NCBI GenBank assembly: GCA_903951425.1
Contig: CAJBBX010000132.1
Coordinates: 1 to 64,000, forward strand
Direction: 5' to 3'
Source: an uncultured Chthonomonas sp.
GTDB taxonomy: Bacteria > Armatimonadota > Chthonomonadetes > Chthonomonadales > CAJBBX01
DNA length: 64,000 nt
Positions 1-7,747 of this stretch are shown here, piece after piece. Below the pieces are notes generated by a model. The model saw only the letters and a program-made list of their open reading frames with translations, was not told the origin of the DNA and did no database searches. Made by a program: the position numbers and the translations under genes. Numbering within the stretch: the first letter of the stretch is position 1; each line of letters opens with the position of its first letter.

Positions 1-367
1 CGCCACCGCCACCGCCGCCATATCCGCCGCCGCCGCCGCTGCCGCCGTAGCCGCCGCCGCCGCTGCGGTTGCCGTAACCGCCGCCGCCGCCGCCGCCAAA
101 GCCGCGGCCGCCGCCGCTATCACGCTCGCGGGCCTCGTTCACCACCAGGGTGCGGCCGCCCAGCGTGGAGCCATTCAGCTTGTCCATCGCCAGCTGCGCC
201 TCGGATGCGTCCGCCATCTCCACGAACGCGAAGCCCTTGGGCTGGCCCGTCTCCCTGTCCTTGATGACATCAACGCCGTTGACCTGCCCAAACTGCGCGA
301 ACAAGTCCTCAAGCTGCGTCTCGGTCACCGAATAGGGCAAGCTACCGACGTAGATCCTCTTCGCCAT
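1..367 (-). CDS. RRM-type RNA-binding protein with glycine-rich tail (3' end outside window)
   Basis: A single RNA recognition motif fills residues 4-82. RNP2 reads IYVGSL at residues 5-10 and RNP1 reads KGFAFVEM near residue 46, the aromatic positions that stack on RNA bases. After NEARERDSGGG the protein becomes a low-complexity Gly/Tyr/Asn/Arg tail that runs off the window, so the C-terminus is not seen. The start ATG follows a GGGAG motif. This architecture is that of the small single-RRM proteins of cyanobacteria and several other bacterial phyla, often cold-induced and thought to act as RNA chaperones in the cytoplasm; specific targets are unknown. The GCC/CCG repetition on the plus strand at 1-110 is simply the Gly-rich coding sequence. 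Confidence 0.93.
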   Translation of the reverse strand, partial: MAKRIYVGSLPYSVTETQLEDLFAQFGQVNGVDVIKDRETGQPKGFAFVEMADASEAQLAMDKLNGSTLGGRTLVVNEARERDSGGGRGFGGGGGGGYGNRSGGGGYGGSGGGGGYGGGGGG

Positions 368-447
368 CTCCCATCCTTTCGGGCCACCCACGGGCCCATG
401 AAGGCTTGGGATGGCTCTCACCCGCGCGGCCGATCCGCACAGATCAC

Positions 448-459
448 ACAGTGTACTGT
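448..459. promoter_or_regulatory. Short palindrome upstream of the RRM gene
   Basis: ACAGT-GT-ACTGT is a perfect 5-bp inverted repeat about 80 bp upstream of the RRM start, in the 148-bp gap before the response-regulator stop. On the minus strand it overlaps TACAGT and TACACT, which could serve as a -10 element. No convincing -35 is visible. It may be an operator or only part of a promoter. Confidence 0.25.
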
Positions 460-515
460 ATCGCGGGGAAGTTCCGCCTGTTACGTTCCGAACTGCGCGA
501 AATCGCGGCCGTGGG

Positions 516-890
516 CTACTGCTTGCCCAGCGTCTCGTCGACGATCTTCAGCAGTTCGTCGCCGCGGAACGGCTTGGTCATGAAGGCGATGGCCCCGCCC
601 TGCTCGGCCATCTGCTTGTTGGACTGCGACCCATGGGCGGAGAGGAAGATGATGGGGGCGAACATGGTCTTGGCGTTGGCGCGGAGGCGGCGCGCCACAT
701 CGAAGCCCGTACCGCCGGGCATGCTGATGTCGAGGATCACGAGGTCGGGCTCGTCGCGCACCGCAACGTGCATGGCCATGGCCGCATCGGTGGCAAAAGT
801 GACGCCGTAGCCGGCCGACCGAAGCCGCATTGCGACGGCCCGGATGATCTCCTGCTCGTCGTCCACGATCATCACCGTGGCCTTTGCCAT
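516..890 (-). CDS. Single-domain response regulator (CheY-like)
   Basis: This 124-residue protein is a stand-alone receiver domain. The acidic pocket is D10/D11, the phospho-acceptor D54 lies in VILDISMPGG, the switch Ser is S84 (LSAHG), and the conserved Lys is K106 (MTKPF). It has no output domain, so it should act by protein contact or as a phosphotransfer intermediate. The start has GGAGGTGAGGGAT directly upstream. It is the last gene of an apparent Pat-kinase-regulator operon, 103 bp behind the hybrid kinase, and is the obvious candidate partner for that kinase, whose own receiver lacks the normal Asp. Confidence 0.93.
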   Translation of the reverse strand: MAKATVMIVDDEQEIIRAVAMRLRSAGYGVTFATDAAMAMHVAVRDEPDLVILDISMPGGTGFDVARRLRANAKTMFAPIIFLSAHGSQSNKQMAEQGGAIAFMTKPFRGDELLKIVDETLGKQ

Positions 891-993
891 ATCCCTCACC
901 TCCAGGCCGCGAGCCGCCGAAGCATCCCGCCGCTTCGTGCAGCTTACCCAACTTGGAGCCGGAAAGAGCGCAACCCAGGTGCCGCCCGGCGCC

Positions 994-2487
994 CTACACA
1001 GGGATACTGAAGCGCTCGCAGACCTTGGCCAGCCCTTCGTCGGCCGACGTGTTGCGCGAGAGTTCAGCGACCGCATACTCCAAGGCCCCGTCCTCCGGGG
1101 CCAGGGCCGCCGACGTACGACCCAGGCCACGCAGCGCCGACATGGCACGCGCCCGGCCCATGGGCATGGCAAACGCGACGAAGCACTCGCATACCGAGAT
1201 GACGCCGTCGCCCGGGCTGTCGAGGGCAGTCCGCATGGCATCGTGGATCGCGACGAGGCTGCGCTCGCGGCGCTCCGGCGCCGCCGAGGCCAGCCCTTCG
1301 GCGTAGACCACCGCCAGCACCAGGGGCGCAGCGCCGGCGCGAACGGTGCGCCAGGTGTCGGTGACCACGGCCTGCAGTTCGGCGCCCTCATGGTAGGCAG
1401 GCAGCGAATAGCCGAACCGGCTACCCTTGCCTGGCTCGCTGGAGACCCATACGGAGCCACCGTGCAGCTCCACCAGCCGCCGCGTGATGGCCAGGCCCAG
1501 CCCTGTGCCCCGGATGCCCGGGCCGGATTCGCGGTCGACCTGCACGAAGGCCTCGAAGACCCGCTCCTGGTCGTGCTCGGCGATGCCGCGGCCCGTGTCT
1601 TCAACCTCCACCCAGAGCAGGTGCTGGTCGAACCCGGGGCGGATCGTGATGGAGCCGCCCTCGGGCGTGAACTTGGTCGCATTGCCCAGCAGGTTCACCA
1701 TCACCTGCTCAATCTTCGCGGCATCGCAGACGGCGTCCGGGAGGCCATCGGGCAGTTCCAGCGTCAGGGTCTGTCCCTTGCCTTCGCACATGGGCCGGAA
1801 ATCGCTGGCGCACTGCCGGAGCAGGGCCGCCATGCTGGTGCGACGGCGATGGAGCTCTGCCTCCTGCCGGCCCAGGCGGGTCATGTCGAGCAGGTCGTTG
1901 AGGAGCTGGGCCAGCCTGTCGCAGTTCCGCTGCGCCGAGGTGAGGCACTCGGTCTGGTCCTGCGTCATCGGCCCTGCCAAGCCGTCGAGGACGAGGGTGA
2001 CAAACTCGCGGATAATGGCCAGCGGCGTGCGCATCTCGTGCGACGCGGTAGCGATGAAATCGGACTTCTGGCGGTCGAAGGCCTGCAGCGTCTCGACGAT
2101 GCCGTGCCGCTCGATGGCGTGGCGGATGCTGCGCGCCAGGGTGACGCCGTCGGTCTGGCCCCTAACCAGGACGTCGTCGGCCCCGGCTTGGATTGCGCGG
2201 ATCGAGCCCGCCTCGTCGTCCTGACGCGACCACACGATGGTGGTCACCTGCGGCGCCTGCCGGCGGACGCGCTGGAGGGTGTTGAGCCCGCGGCTGTCGG
2301 GCAGGTTCAGCTCCAGCAGGGCCACATCGAAGGGCTCCTCGGCGAGGAACTTCAGGGCGTGGGCCAGCTGGCGGACGTGGAGTATCTGGAACTGGCTACC
2401 CGCACGCTCGGCCAGCGCCGTGCGCAGGGCAGCGGCGTTGGCCGGGTCGTCATCTACCAGCAGAATCCGGGTCGGTTCGCCATCCAT
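994..2487 (-). CDS. Hybrid histidine kinase with N-terminal receiver-like domain and degenerate GGDEF-like tail
   Basis: The 497-residue soluble protein has a receiver-like domain at 1-125, HisKA with the phospho-accepting H150 (TASHEMRTPL), and HATPase_c with N box around N265/N269, G1 box DTGRGI at 297-302 and G2 box GTGLGL at 327-332. The receiver keeps D12-D14 and S87, but the phospho-acceptor position is Glu (E59 in LLELNLPD) and the conserved Lys is Arg (R109). Residues 385-497 look like a GGDEF fold by spacing: a LAVVYAEG strand, CECFVAF where RGDEF would stand, then TSADEGLAKVCERF. The signature itself is absent, so cyclase activity is unlikely. No membrane segment is seen. It starts 24 bp after the Pat-like gene and precedes a single-domain response regulator. 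The GGDEF assignment is inference. Confidence 0.9.
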   Translation of the reverse strand: MDGEPTRILLVDDDPANAAALRTALAERAGSQFQILHVRQLAHALKFLAEEPFDVALLELNLPDSRGLNTLQRVRRQAPQVTTIVWSRQDDEAGSIRAIQAGADDVLVRGQTDGVTLARSIRHAIERHGIVETLQAFDRQKSDFIATASHEMRTPLAIIREFVTLVLDGLAGPMTQDQTECLTSAQRNCDRLAQLLNDLLDMTRLGRQEAELHRRRTSMAALLRQCASDFRPMCEGKGQTLTLELPDGLPDAVCDAAKIEQVMVNLLGNATKFTPEGGSITIRPGFDQHLLWVEVEDTGRGIAEHDQERVFEAFVQVDRESGPGIRGTGLGLAITRRLVELHGGSVWVSSEPGKGSRFGYSLPAYHEGAELQAVVTDTWRTVRAGAAPLVLAVVYAEGLASAAPERRERSLVAIHDAMRTALDSPGDGVISVCECFVAFAMPMGRARAMSALRGLGRTSAALAPEDGALEYAVAELSRNTSADEGLAKVCERFSIPV

Positions 2488-2511
2488 CGTGGTTGGTTGC
2501 GCTCCAGTGCG

Positions 2512-5271
2512 CTACAGGTCGAGGCGCGCCTTCGCCATATCGTCGCCCATTGCCAGCTTGAGGACGAAGCCCAGCTTCTGGCAGACACGCTGCATCGGGT
2601 AGTTCTCGGGCAGGATGTCGGCGAGTACGCAGCCGAGCTTCTCGTCGCGGGCGACATCCAGCAGCCGGCTCAGGAGTTCGGTGCCCAGGCCGTTGCCGTG
2701 GTAGGCATCGTTGACTAGCAGCGAGAACTCGGACTCGTTGGTGCCGTGGATTTTGCTGAGCCGGGAGATGCCGAGGATGCGCGCCTTACCCGTGCCGGGA
2801 TCGACGTTCTCGGCGACGAGGGCGATCTCGCGGTCGTAGTCGTTGAAGCAGATGCGGATCATACGCTCGTGCGCCACTCGCTGGCTCAGCTTCATGGCGT
2901 GGAAGAAGCGCATGTAGACGCTCTGGTCGGAGAGCGTGGCGTGGAAGTCCACCACCAGCGGCTCGTCCTCGGGGCGGATCGGGCGGATGAGCACCTCGGT
3001 GCCGTCGCGCATGGTCCACTTGGTTGTGTATTGCATGGGGTAGGGCCGGATGGAGAGCCGCGGCAGGTCGTCGTCGGGTAGCGAGGCGTCGTGGAGCGAT
3101 ACCCGGGCTCCCAACGCCAGCGGACCGTGGGAGGAGACGAGCAGCGGGTCGATGCGGATCTCGCGGATGCGGCGCTGCTCGACGACCAGGTAGCTGAACC
3201 GGACGATCAGGTGCTCCAGCGCGGCCAGGTCCACGGGCTCGTCGCCATGCTCCCCGAGCAGGGCCGAGTAGATGCGGGTCTGCTCCAGCATGCGGCGCGC
3301 CAACGTGGTGGTCTGCGGCGGCAGGGCCAGCACCTCGTCCTTCAGCGCGGCGCCCAGACGGCCGCCGGCTCCGAGGTAGAGTACCGGGCCGAACTGGTGG
3401 TCGATCCGGCTACCCAGGACGATCTCGTACCCCGCGCGCTTCACCATGGGCTGGATGCTGACCCCCAGGAAGCCCTTCACGCCCAGCCGCGACGTCACGG
3501 AGTCGCGCACCGTCCGGAAGGCCTTGCGGACGGCGTCGCCGTTCAGCAGGTTCAGCTGCACGCCGAGGATGCCCGTCTCCTGGGTGATGGCCTGGCGGAT
3601 CGCCTTCATCACCACCGGGTAGCCCACAGCGCGAGCGTAGCGGACGGCCTGCTCCTCCTCGGTTGCGACCAGGTTCTCCACGGTGGGGATGCCGTACGCC
3701 GAGAGGAGCCGTTCGGCCTCACTCCAGGAGAGGAGTGTGCGCTTCATGGCCTGAGCGACCTGGATGACCTCGGTGGCGCGCTCCCGGTCCGACTCGTCGC
3801 CTGGGTCGGGAGCCATGGTCGCCGTCTCATAGATGCCGCGCAGGTTGTAGGTGTACTGCCACATGTAGCTGAAGGCGCGGGCGGCGCTGTCGGCGTAGGG
3901 GTAGGTCGGGATGCCGGCGTGGTTCAGGATGGTCGTGCCCGCGGCCACGTCGGCGCCGCCCATCCAGGTGGCGAGGATAGGCTTGTCGCGCAGCTTGGCC
4001 AGGGGCCGCAAGGCCTCGGCAGTCTCGGTGGGCTTGGTGAGGGCCTGGCCGGTAAGGATCACCACGATGCCGTCGGTGTTGGGGTCCTGCGAGACGATCT
4101 GCACGGCGGAGGCGTACCGCTCGGGGTCGGCGTCGCCAAGGATATCGATGGGATTGGCGCGGCTCCAGGCCGAGGGCATCGCTTCGTCCAGCGCGGCAAC
4201 GGTCTCGGGGCTCAGCGAGGCGAGCTTGCCGCCGTTGCGGATCACCGAGTCAGTGGCAATGACGCCCGGTCCGCCGGCATTCGAGACGATGGCTAGGCGC
4301 GGGCCCTTGGGCCGCGGCTGGCGCGCCAGCACCTCCGCCATGTAGAAGAGGTCGGCGACCTTCTCCACGCGGAGCACGCCGCAACGGCGGAAGGCCGCCT
4401 CCAGCACCTCGTCGCTCCCGGCGTCGGAGCCGGTGTGCGACTGGGAGGCGAGGGCCGCCTCGGGGGTGCGCCCGGCCTTGATGACGATGATGGGCTTGGA
4501 GAGCGCCACTTCGCGGGCAGCTGAAAGGAAGGCGCGCGCATCGCCGATCGACTCCATGTAGATGACGATGCTGCGGGTGTTGGGGTCGTTGCCCAGATAG
4601 TCGATCAGGTCTCCCCAGCCCACATCGACCATGGAGCCCACGGAGATGAACGCGCTAAAGCCCACCAGGTCGTTGATACTCCAGGCGAGCGTGGCGGTGG
4701 AGAGTGCGTTGCTCTGGCTGATGAAGCCCACGGTGCCGCGCAGGGGCATGGCCGGCGCGCAGGAGGCGTTCAGCCCGCTGCTGGTACACATGACGCCCAG
4801 GCTGCCGGGACCCAGGATGCGCATGCGGGCCGCGCGAGCCGCCGCCACGATGAGCGGGGCCTGCTCGACGCCCTCGGAGCCCATGTCGCGGAAGCCCGCC
4901 GAGGTGATGATGGCGCTGGGAACGCCCACGGCGCCGCACTCGGCCACCAGGCCGGGCACCGTCTCTGCCGCCGTGGCGATGATGGCCAGGTCGATCTTCT
5001 CTGGCACCTCGCCCACCGTCGGGTAAGCCCTGATCCCGTGTACCTGGCCGCACTCGGCGTTCACCGGGAAGACCATGCCGCCGAACGGGCTGGCGATGAG
5101 GTTCCGCACGATGGTGCTGCCGGCGCTGTCCGGGTCCTCCGTGGCGCCGATGACGGCCACGGTGCGCGGCGCGAAGAAGGGCTCGAGGCCGCGTTTCCCT
5201 TGTCGAAGGATATCGCTGGCAGTCTCAGGGCTGGGCCGACCGTTGGCCTGCTGTGCCGCGTCCGGTTGCAT
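2512..5271 (-). CDS. Pat-like protein: ADP-forming acyl-CoA synthetase fused to GNAT acetyltransferase
   Basis: The 919-residue protein has a CoA-binding Rossmann domain near residue 35 ([15 protein letters not shown]), a succinyl-CoA-ligase-like region with H279 in [12 protein letters not shown], an ATP-grasp region near residue 600, and a GNAT domain at 754-919 with the acetyl-CoA loop [10 protein letters not shown] and an upstream NESEFSLLV strand. The order matches Pat/PatZ (YfiQ) lysine acetyltransferases, which acetylate acetyl-CoA synthetase and other enzymes. H279 sits where ADP-forming acyl-CoA synthetases carry the phosphorylated His, so this copy may also be a working synthetase. 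The start chosen has AAAGGATG upstream; an open frame continues further upstream but shows no protein-like sequence. It leads an operon with a histidine kinase and response regulator. Confidence 0.9.
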   Translation of the reverse strand: MQPDAAQQANGRPSPETASDILRQGKRGLEPFFAPRTVAVIGATEDPDSAGSTIVRNLIASPFGGMVFPVNAECGQVHGIRAYPTVGEVPEKIDLAIIATAAETVPGLVAECGAVGVPSAIITSAGFRDMGSEGVEQAPLIVAAARAARMRILGPGSLGVMCTSSGLNASCAPAMPLRGTVGFISQSNALSTATLAWSINDLVGFSAFISVGSMVDVGWGDLIDYLGNDPNTRSIVIYMESIGDARAFLSAAREVALSKPIIVIKAGRTPEAALASQSHTGSDAGSDEVLEAAFRRCGVLRVEKVADLFYMAEVLARQPRPKGPRLAIVSNAGGPGVIATDSVIRNGGKLASLSPETVAALDEAMPSAWSRANPIDILGDADPERYASAVQIVSQDPNTDGIVVILTGQALTKPTETAEALRPLAKLRDKPILATWMGGADVAAGTTILNHAGIPTYPYADSAARAFSYMWQYTYNLRGIYETATMAPDPGDESDRERATEVIQVAQAMKRTLLSWSEAERLLSAYGIPTVENLVATEEEQAVRYARAVGYPVVMKAIRQAITQETGILGVQLNLLNGDAVRKAFRTVRDSVTSRLGVKGFLGVSIQPMVKRAGYEIVLGSRIDHQFGPVLYLGAGGRLGAALKDEVLALPPQTTTLARRMLEQTRIYSALLGEHGDEPVDLAALEHLIVRFSYLVVEQRRIREIRIDPLLVSSHGPLALGARVSLHDASLPDDDLPRLSIRPYPMQYTTKWTMRDGTEVLIRPIRPEDEPLVVDFHATLSDQSVYMRFFHAMKLSQRVAHERMIRICFNDYDREIALVAENVDPGTGKARILGISRLSKIHGTNESEFSLLVNDAYHGNGLGTELLSRLLDVARDEKLGCVLADILPENYPMQRVCQKLGFVLKLAMGDDMAKARLDL

Positions 5272-5337
5272 GAGGATGCATCCTTTCTGAGCGCTGACGC
5301 TCGAACCTTGCCCGGAATCGTCGCTGGAGGAACAACG

Positions 5338-5367
5338 ATTATGGGTGAGCACGGCGCAGTGTGTCAA
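5338..5367 (-). promoter_or_regulatory. Predicted sigma70-type promoter of the Pat-like operon
   Basis: On the minus strand TTGACA is followed after 18 bp by CATAAT, a near-consensus promoter. It would place the transcript start about 60 bp before the Pat-like ATG. It lies in the 150-bp divergent gap shared with the amidohydrolase gene. Confidence 0.6.
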
Positions 5368-5421
5368 CGCGCCGGAGTGCATCGCCCACTCCTCGATACG
5401 CATTAGGGGTAACCTGTCGGC

Positions 5422-6342
5422 ATGACACGCAGGGAGTTCACGGTGGGAGCCGCCGCCGCCGCGCTCAGCGCCCCGGACGCCGCCCTCGCCCGCAAGCCGG
5501 AACCCATCATCGACACGCACCAGCACCTCTGGGATGCCTCCCTGCCGGCGCCGCCGTGGGTGCCGGCGGAGGGGCCGCTGGCCGGGAGCCACTCGCTCGC
5601 ACGCTACAACGCCGAGACGGCGGGGCTGGGTATCGAGCGCACGCTCTATATGGAGATCGCCGTGCGCGACGAGGACCTGGAGGCCGAGGCAGAGGCCGTG
5701 GTCGCCCTCTGCAAGCGCAAGGAGAAGCCTCTCGTCGGCGCCGTCCTGGGCGGCAGGCCGGCCGACCCCGCGTTCGGCGACTACCTGCGCAAGCACGCCT
5801 CGAGTTCCCACGTGAAGGGCGTTCGACAGATCCTCCACGGCGCCACCCCGCAGGGGACCTGCCTGCAGCCCGATTACGTACGCGGCCTATGCGTGCTGGG
5901 CGAGAAGGGCCTCTGTTTCGACATCTGCCTCCCGGCCGCCTTCCTGTCCGACGGCGCCGCACTGGCCGACGCCTGCCCGGCGACGCGGCTGGTGCTGGAC
6001 CATTGCGGCAACCCCAACGTCCAGGCGACGGACCAGACCCAGTGGCGGCGCGACATCGACGCGCTGGCCAAGCGCGCCAACGTAAGCTGCAAGATCAGCG
6101 GCCTGGTGAGCTCGGTTCGCAAGGGCGCCTGGTCAGCCGAGGACCTCGCGCCGTTCGTCGAGCACTGCGCCCGCGCCTTCGGCCCCGACCGCATCGTCTT
6201 CGGCGGCGACTGGCCCGTCTGTACCCTGGGCGCCGAGTTGGCGGAGTGGGTGCTCGCCCTGCGACAGATCATCGCCCCGTGGCCGGTGGGATACCGCCGG
6301 AAGCTCCTGCGTGAGAACGCCATCAAGATCTACCGACTCTGA
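5422..6342 (+). CDS. Secreted amidohydrolase-family protein (fuconolactonase-like TIM barrel)
   Basis: The 306-residue protein belongs to the amidohydrolase_2 group that contains L-fuconolactonase and related sugar-lactone or 2-pyrone hydrolases. DTHQHLW (residues 31-37) supplies the first metal-ligand pair, DHCGNPN lies mid-domain, and FGGDWPVC near residue 258 holds the late catalytic Asp. The N-terminus [17 protein letters not shown] looks like a Tat signal (RRE-F followed by a short hydrophobic stretch), so the enzyme is probably exported folded. AGGGG precedes the ATG. It lies 16 bp upstream of a beta-helix protein, probably in one transcript. Given the rhamnose and fucose genes nearby a sugar-lactone substrate is plausible but unproven. 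Confidence 0.85.
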   Translation: MTRREFTVGAAAAALSAPDAALARKPEPIIDTHQHLWDASLPAPPWVPAEGPLAGSHSLARYNAETAGLGIERTLYMEIAVRDEDLEAEAEAVVALCKRKEKPLVGAVLGGRPADPAFGDYLRKHASSSHVKGVRQILHGATPQGTCLQPDYVRGLCVLGEKGLCFDICLPAAFLSDGAALADACPATRLVLDHCGNPNVQATDQTQWRRDIDALAKRANVSCKISGLVSSVRKGAWSAEDLAPFVEHCARAFGPDRIVFGGDWPVCTLGAELAEWVLALRQIIAPWPVGYRRKLLRENAIKIYRL

Positions 6343-6358
6343 GAGGGAGGATCCACCC

Positions 6359-7696
6359 ATGCCGAGCCTGCTTCCGTACGCGCTGCTGGCAGTAGCGGTC
6401 GCCCTGGCCGCCGCAGCCGGGGCCGATGCGCCCAAGAAGGCGTCCAAGCCGGCCAAGCCCGCGGCCCCGACCAAGCCACTGGGCCTCAACGGGCTGACGG
6501 TGACGGACAAGAAGTTCGGCGCCAAGGCCGACGGGAAGACCGACGACACGGCCGCCTTCCAGAAGGCCCTCGATGCGGCTGCCAGGGCGGGCGGCGGCGT
6601 GGTCTTCGCGCCGCGCGGAAACTACCTCTTCAAGGGCCGCCTCAACGTGCCCGCCGCCGTCACGCTCAAGGGCATCTGGGAGTCCGTGCCCTCGCACAAC
6701 GGCGTCCGCGACGCCGGCATGCCGCTACCCACCGATGACGGCACCACCTTCCTGGTGACGGGTGACGCGGGGACCGAAGATGCGCCCGCGTTCATCACGC
6801 TGAACACGAACTCCACGCTGAAGGGCGTGGTTCTCTACTACCCGAACCAGATCGTCGATGACGTCCCGGTGGCCTATCCCTGGGCCCTCGCCATGCGCGG
6901 CAAGAACCCCGCCGTGCTGGACGTGGAACTGCTGAACCCCTACAACGGGATCGATGCCAGCCAGAACGAGCGGCACCTCATCCGGAATGTCAGCGGGCAG
7001 CCCCTCCGCCGCGGGGTCTGGATCGATAGCATCTACGATATCGGTCGGTTGGAGAACGTCCACTTCAACCCCTGGTGGTCCATGAAGCCCAAGCTCTTCA
7101 CATGGCAGCAGCAGAACGGCGAGGCCTTCATCTTCGGCCGCACCGACTGGCACTACGTCCACAACACCTTCTGCTTCGGCTACAAGGTGGGCTATCGGTT
7201 CATGGAGACCAAGGCCGGGGCCACCAACGGCAATTTCCTGGGGATCGGCGCCGACGACTGCTACACCGCGGTCCTGATCGAGCAGAGCGCACCCTTTGGC
7301 ATCATGATCACCAACGGCGAGTTCGTCTCGTTCCACGGCCCGGACCCCACCATGGTCGCCGTGGGGCCGAAGCATAGCGGCAGCGTGCGCTTCGTGAACT
7401 GCGCCTTCTGGGGTCCCTGCAATCAGATCGCAAAGATAGACGGCAAGGGCACCGTGGGCTTCGGCGACTGCACCTTCACCCACTGGGACAGCAAACGCGA
7501 GGGCCGGTACGCCCTGCAGGTCGCAGGCGGCACGGTTCTGGTGCGCGGCTGCGAGTTCCGCGAGAACAAGGCGCAGGTGGAGCTGGGCCCCAACGTGCGC
7601 CGCGCCGTCATCACGGGGAACGTGATGACGGGCGAAGAGCGGATCAAGAACGACAGCGCCGGCAGCGTGAAGGTCGGCGACAACGCCGCCGGTTAG
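6359..7696 (+). CDS. Secreted right-handed beta-helix protein (pectate lyase superfamily 3-like)
   Basis: The 445-residue protein begins with a signal peptide (MPSLLPYALLAVAVALAAAAGA) and a Lys/Pro/Ala linker. It then shows the hallmark start of the pectate-lyase-3/GH28-like beta-helix family: VTDKKFGAKADGKTDDTAAFQKAL at about 46-69 followed by GGGVVFAPRGNYLFKG. The rest is short repetitive beta strands. Active-site residues of a known lyase or hydrolase family could not be assigned, so polysaccharide binding or cleavage is inferred from the fold. An in-frame ATG 48 bp upstream overlaps the previous gene; the chosen start has GAGAGGGAGG in front and yields a clean signal peptide. Confidence 0.85.
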   Translation: MPSLLPYALLAVAVALAAAAGADAPKKASKPAKPAAPTKPLGLNGLTVTDKKFGAKADGKTDDTAAFQKALDAAARAGGGVVFAPRGNYLFKGRLNVPAAVTLKGIWESVPSHNGVRDAGMPLPTDDGTTFLVTGDAGTEDAPAFITLNTNSTLKGVVLYYPNQIVDDVPVAYPWALAMRGKNPAVLDVELLNPYNGIDASQNERHLIRNVSGQPLRRGVWIDSIYDIGRLENVHFNPWWSMKPKLFTWQQQNGEAFIFGRTDWHYVHNTFCFGYKVGYRFMETKAGATNGNFLGIGADDCYTAVLIEQSAPFGIMITNGEFVSFHGPDPTMVAVGPKHSGSVRFVNCAFWGPCNQIAKIDGKGTVGFGDCTFTHWDSKREGRYALQVAGGTVLVRGCEFRENKAQVELGPNVRRAVITGNVMTGEERIKNDSAGSVKVGDNAAG

Positions 7697-7747
7697 GTTG
7701 GGCCACATGCGTGAGTGCCGACTGAACTGCCTTGGTGGGGCCTGCCT

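Noticed and set aside
1-130. GC-rich repetitive stretch resembling a repeat array
   Set aside because: It is the Gly-rich tail of the RRM protein on the minus strand; there are no unique spacers as in CRISPR.
844-2718. Long plus-strand open frame opposite the kinase gene
   Set aside because: It is antisense to a clear histidine kinase and lacks any recognisable domain; long antisense frames are expected at this GC content.
5272-5838. N-terminal extension of the Pat-like protein
   Set aside because: The extra residues are antisense to the amidohydrolase, contain no domain, and a strong promoter lies within the stretch, so the start at 5271 is preferred.
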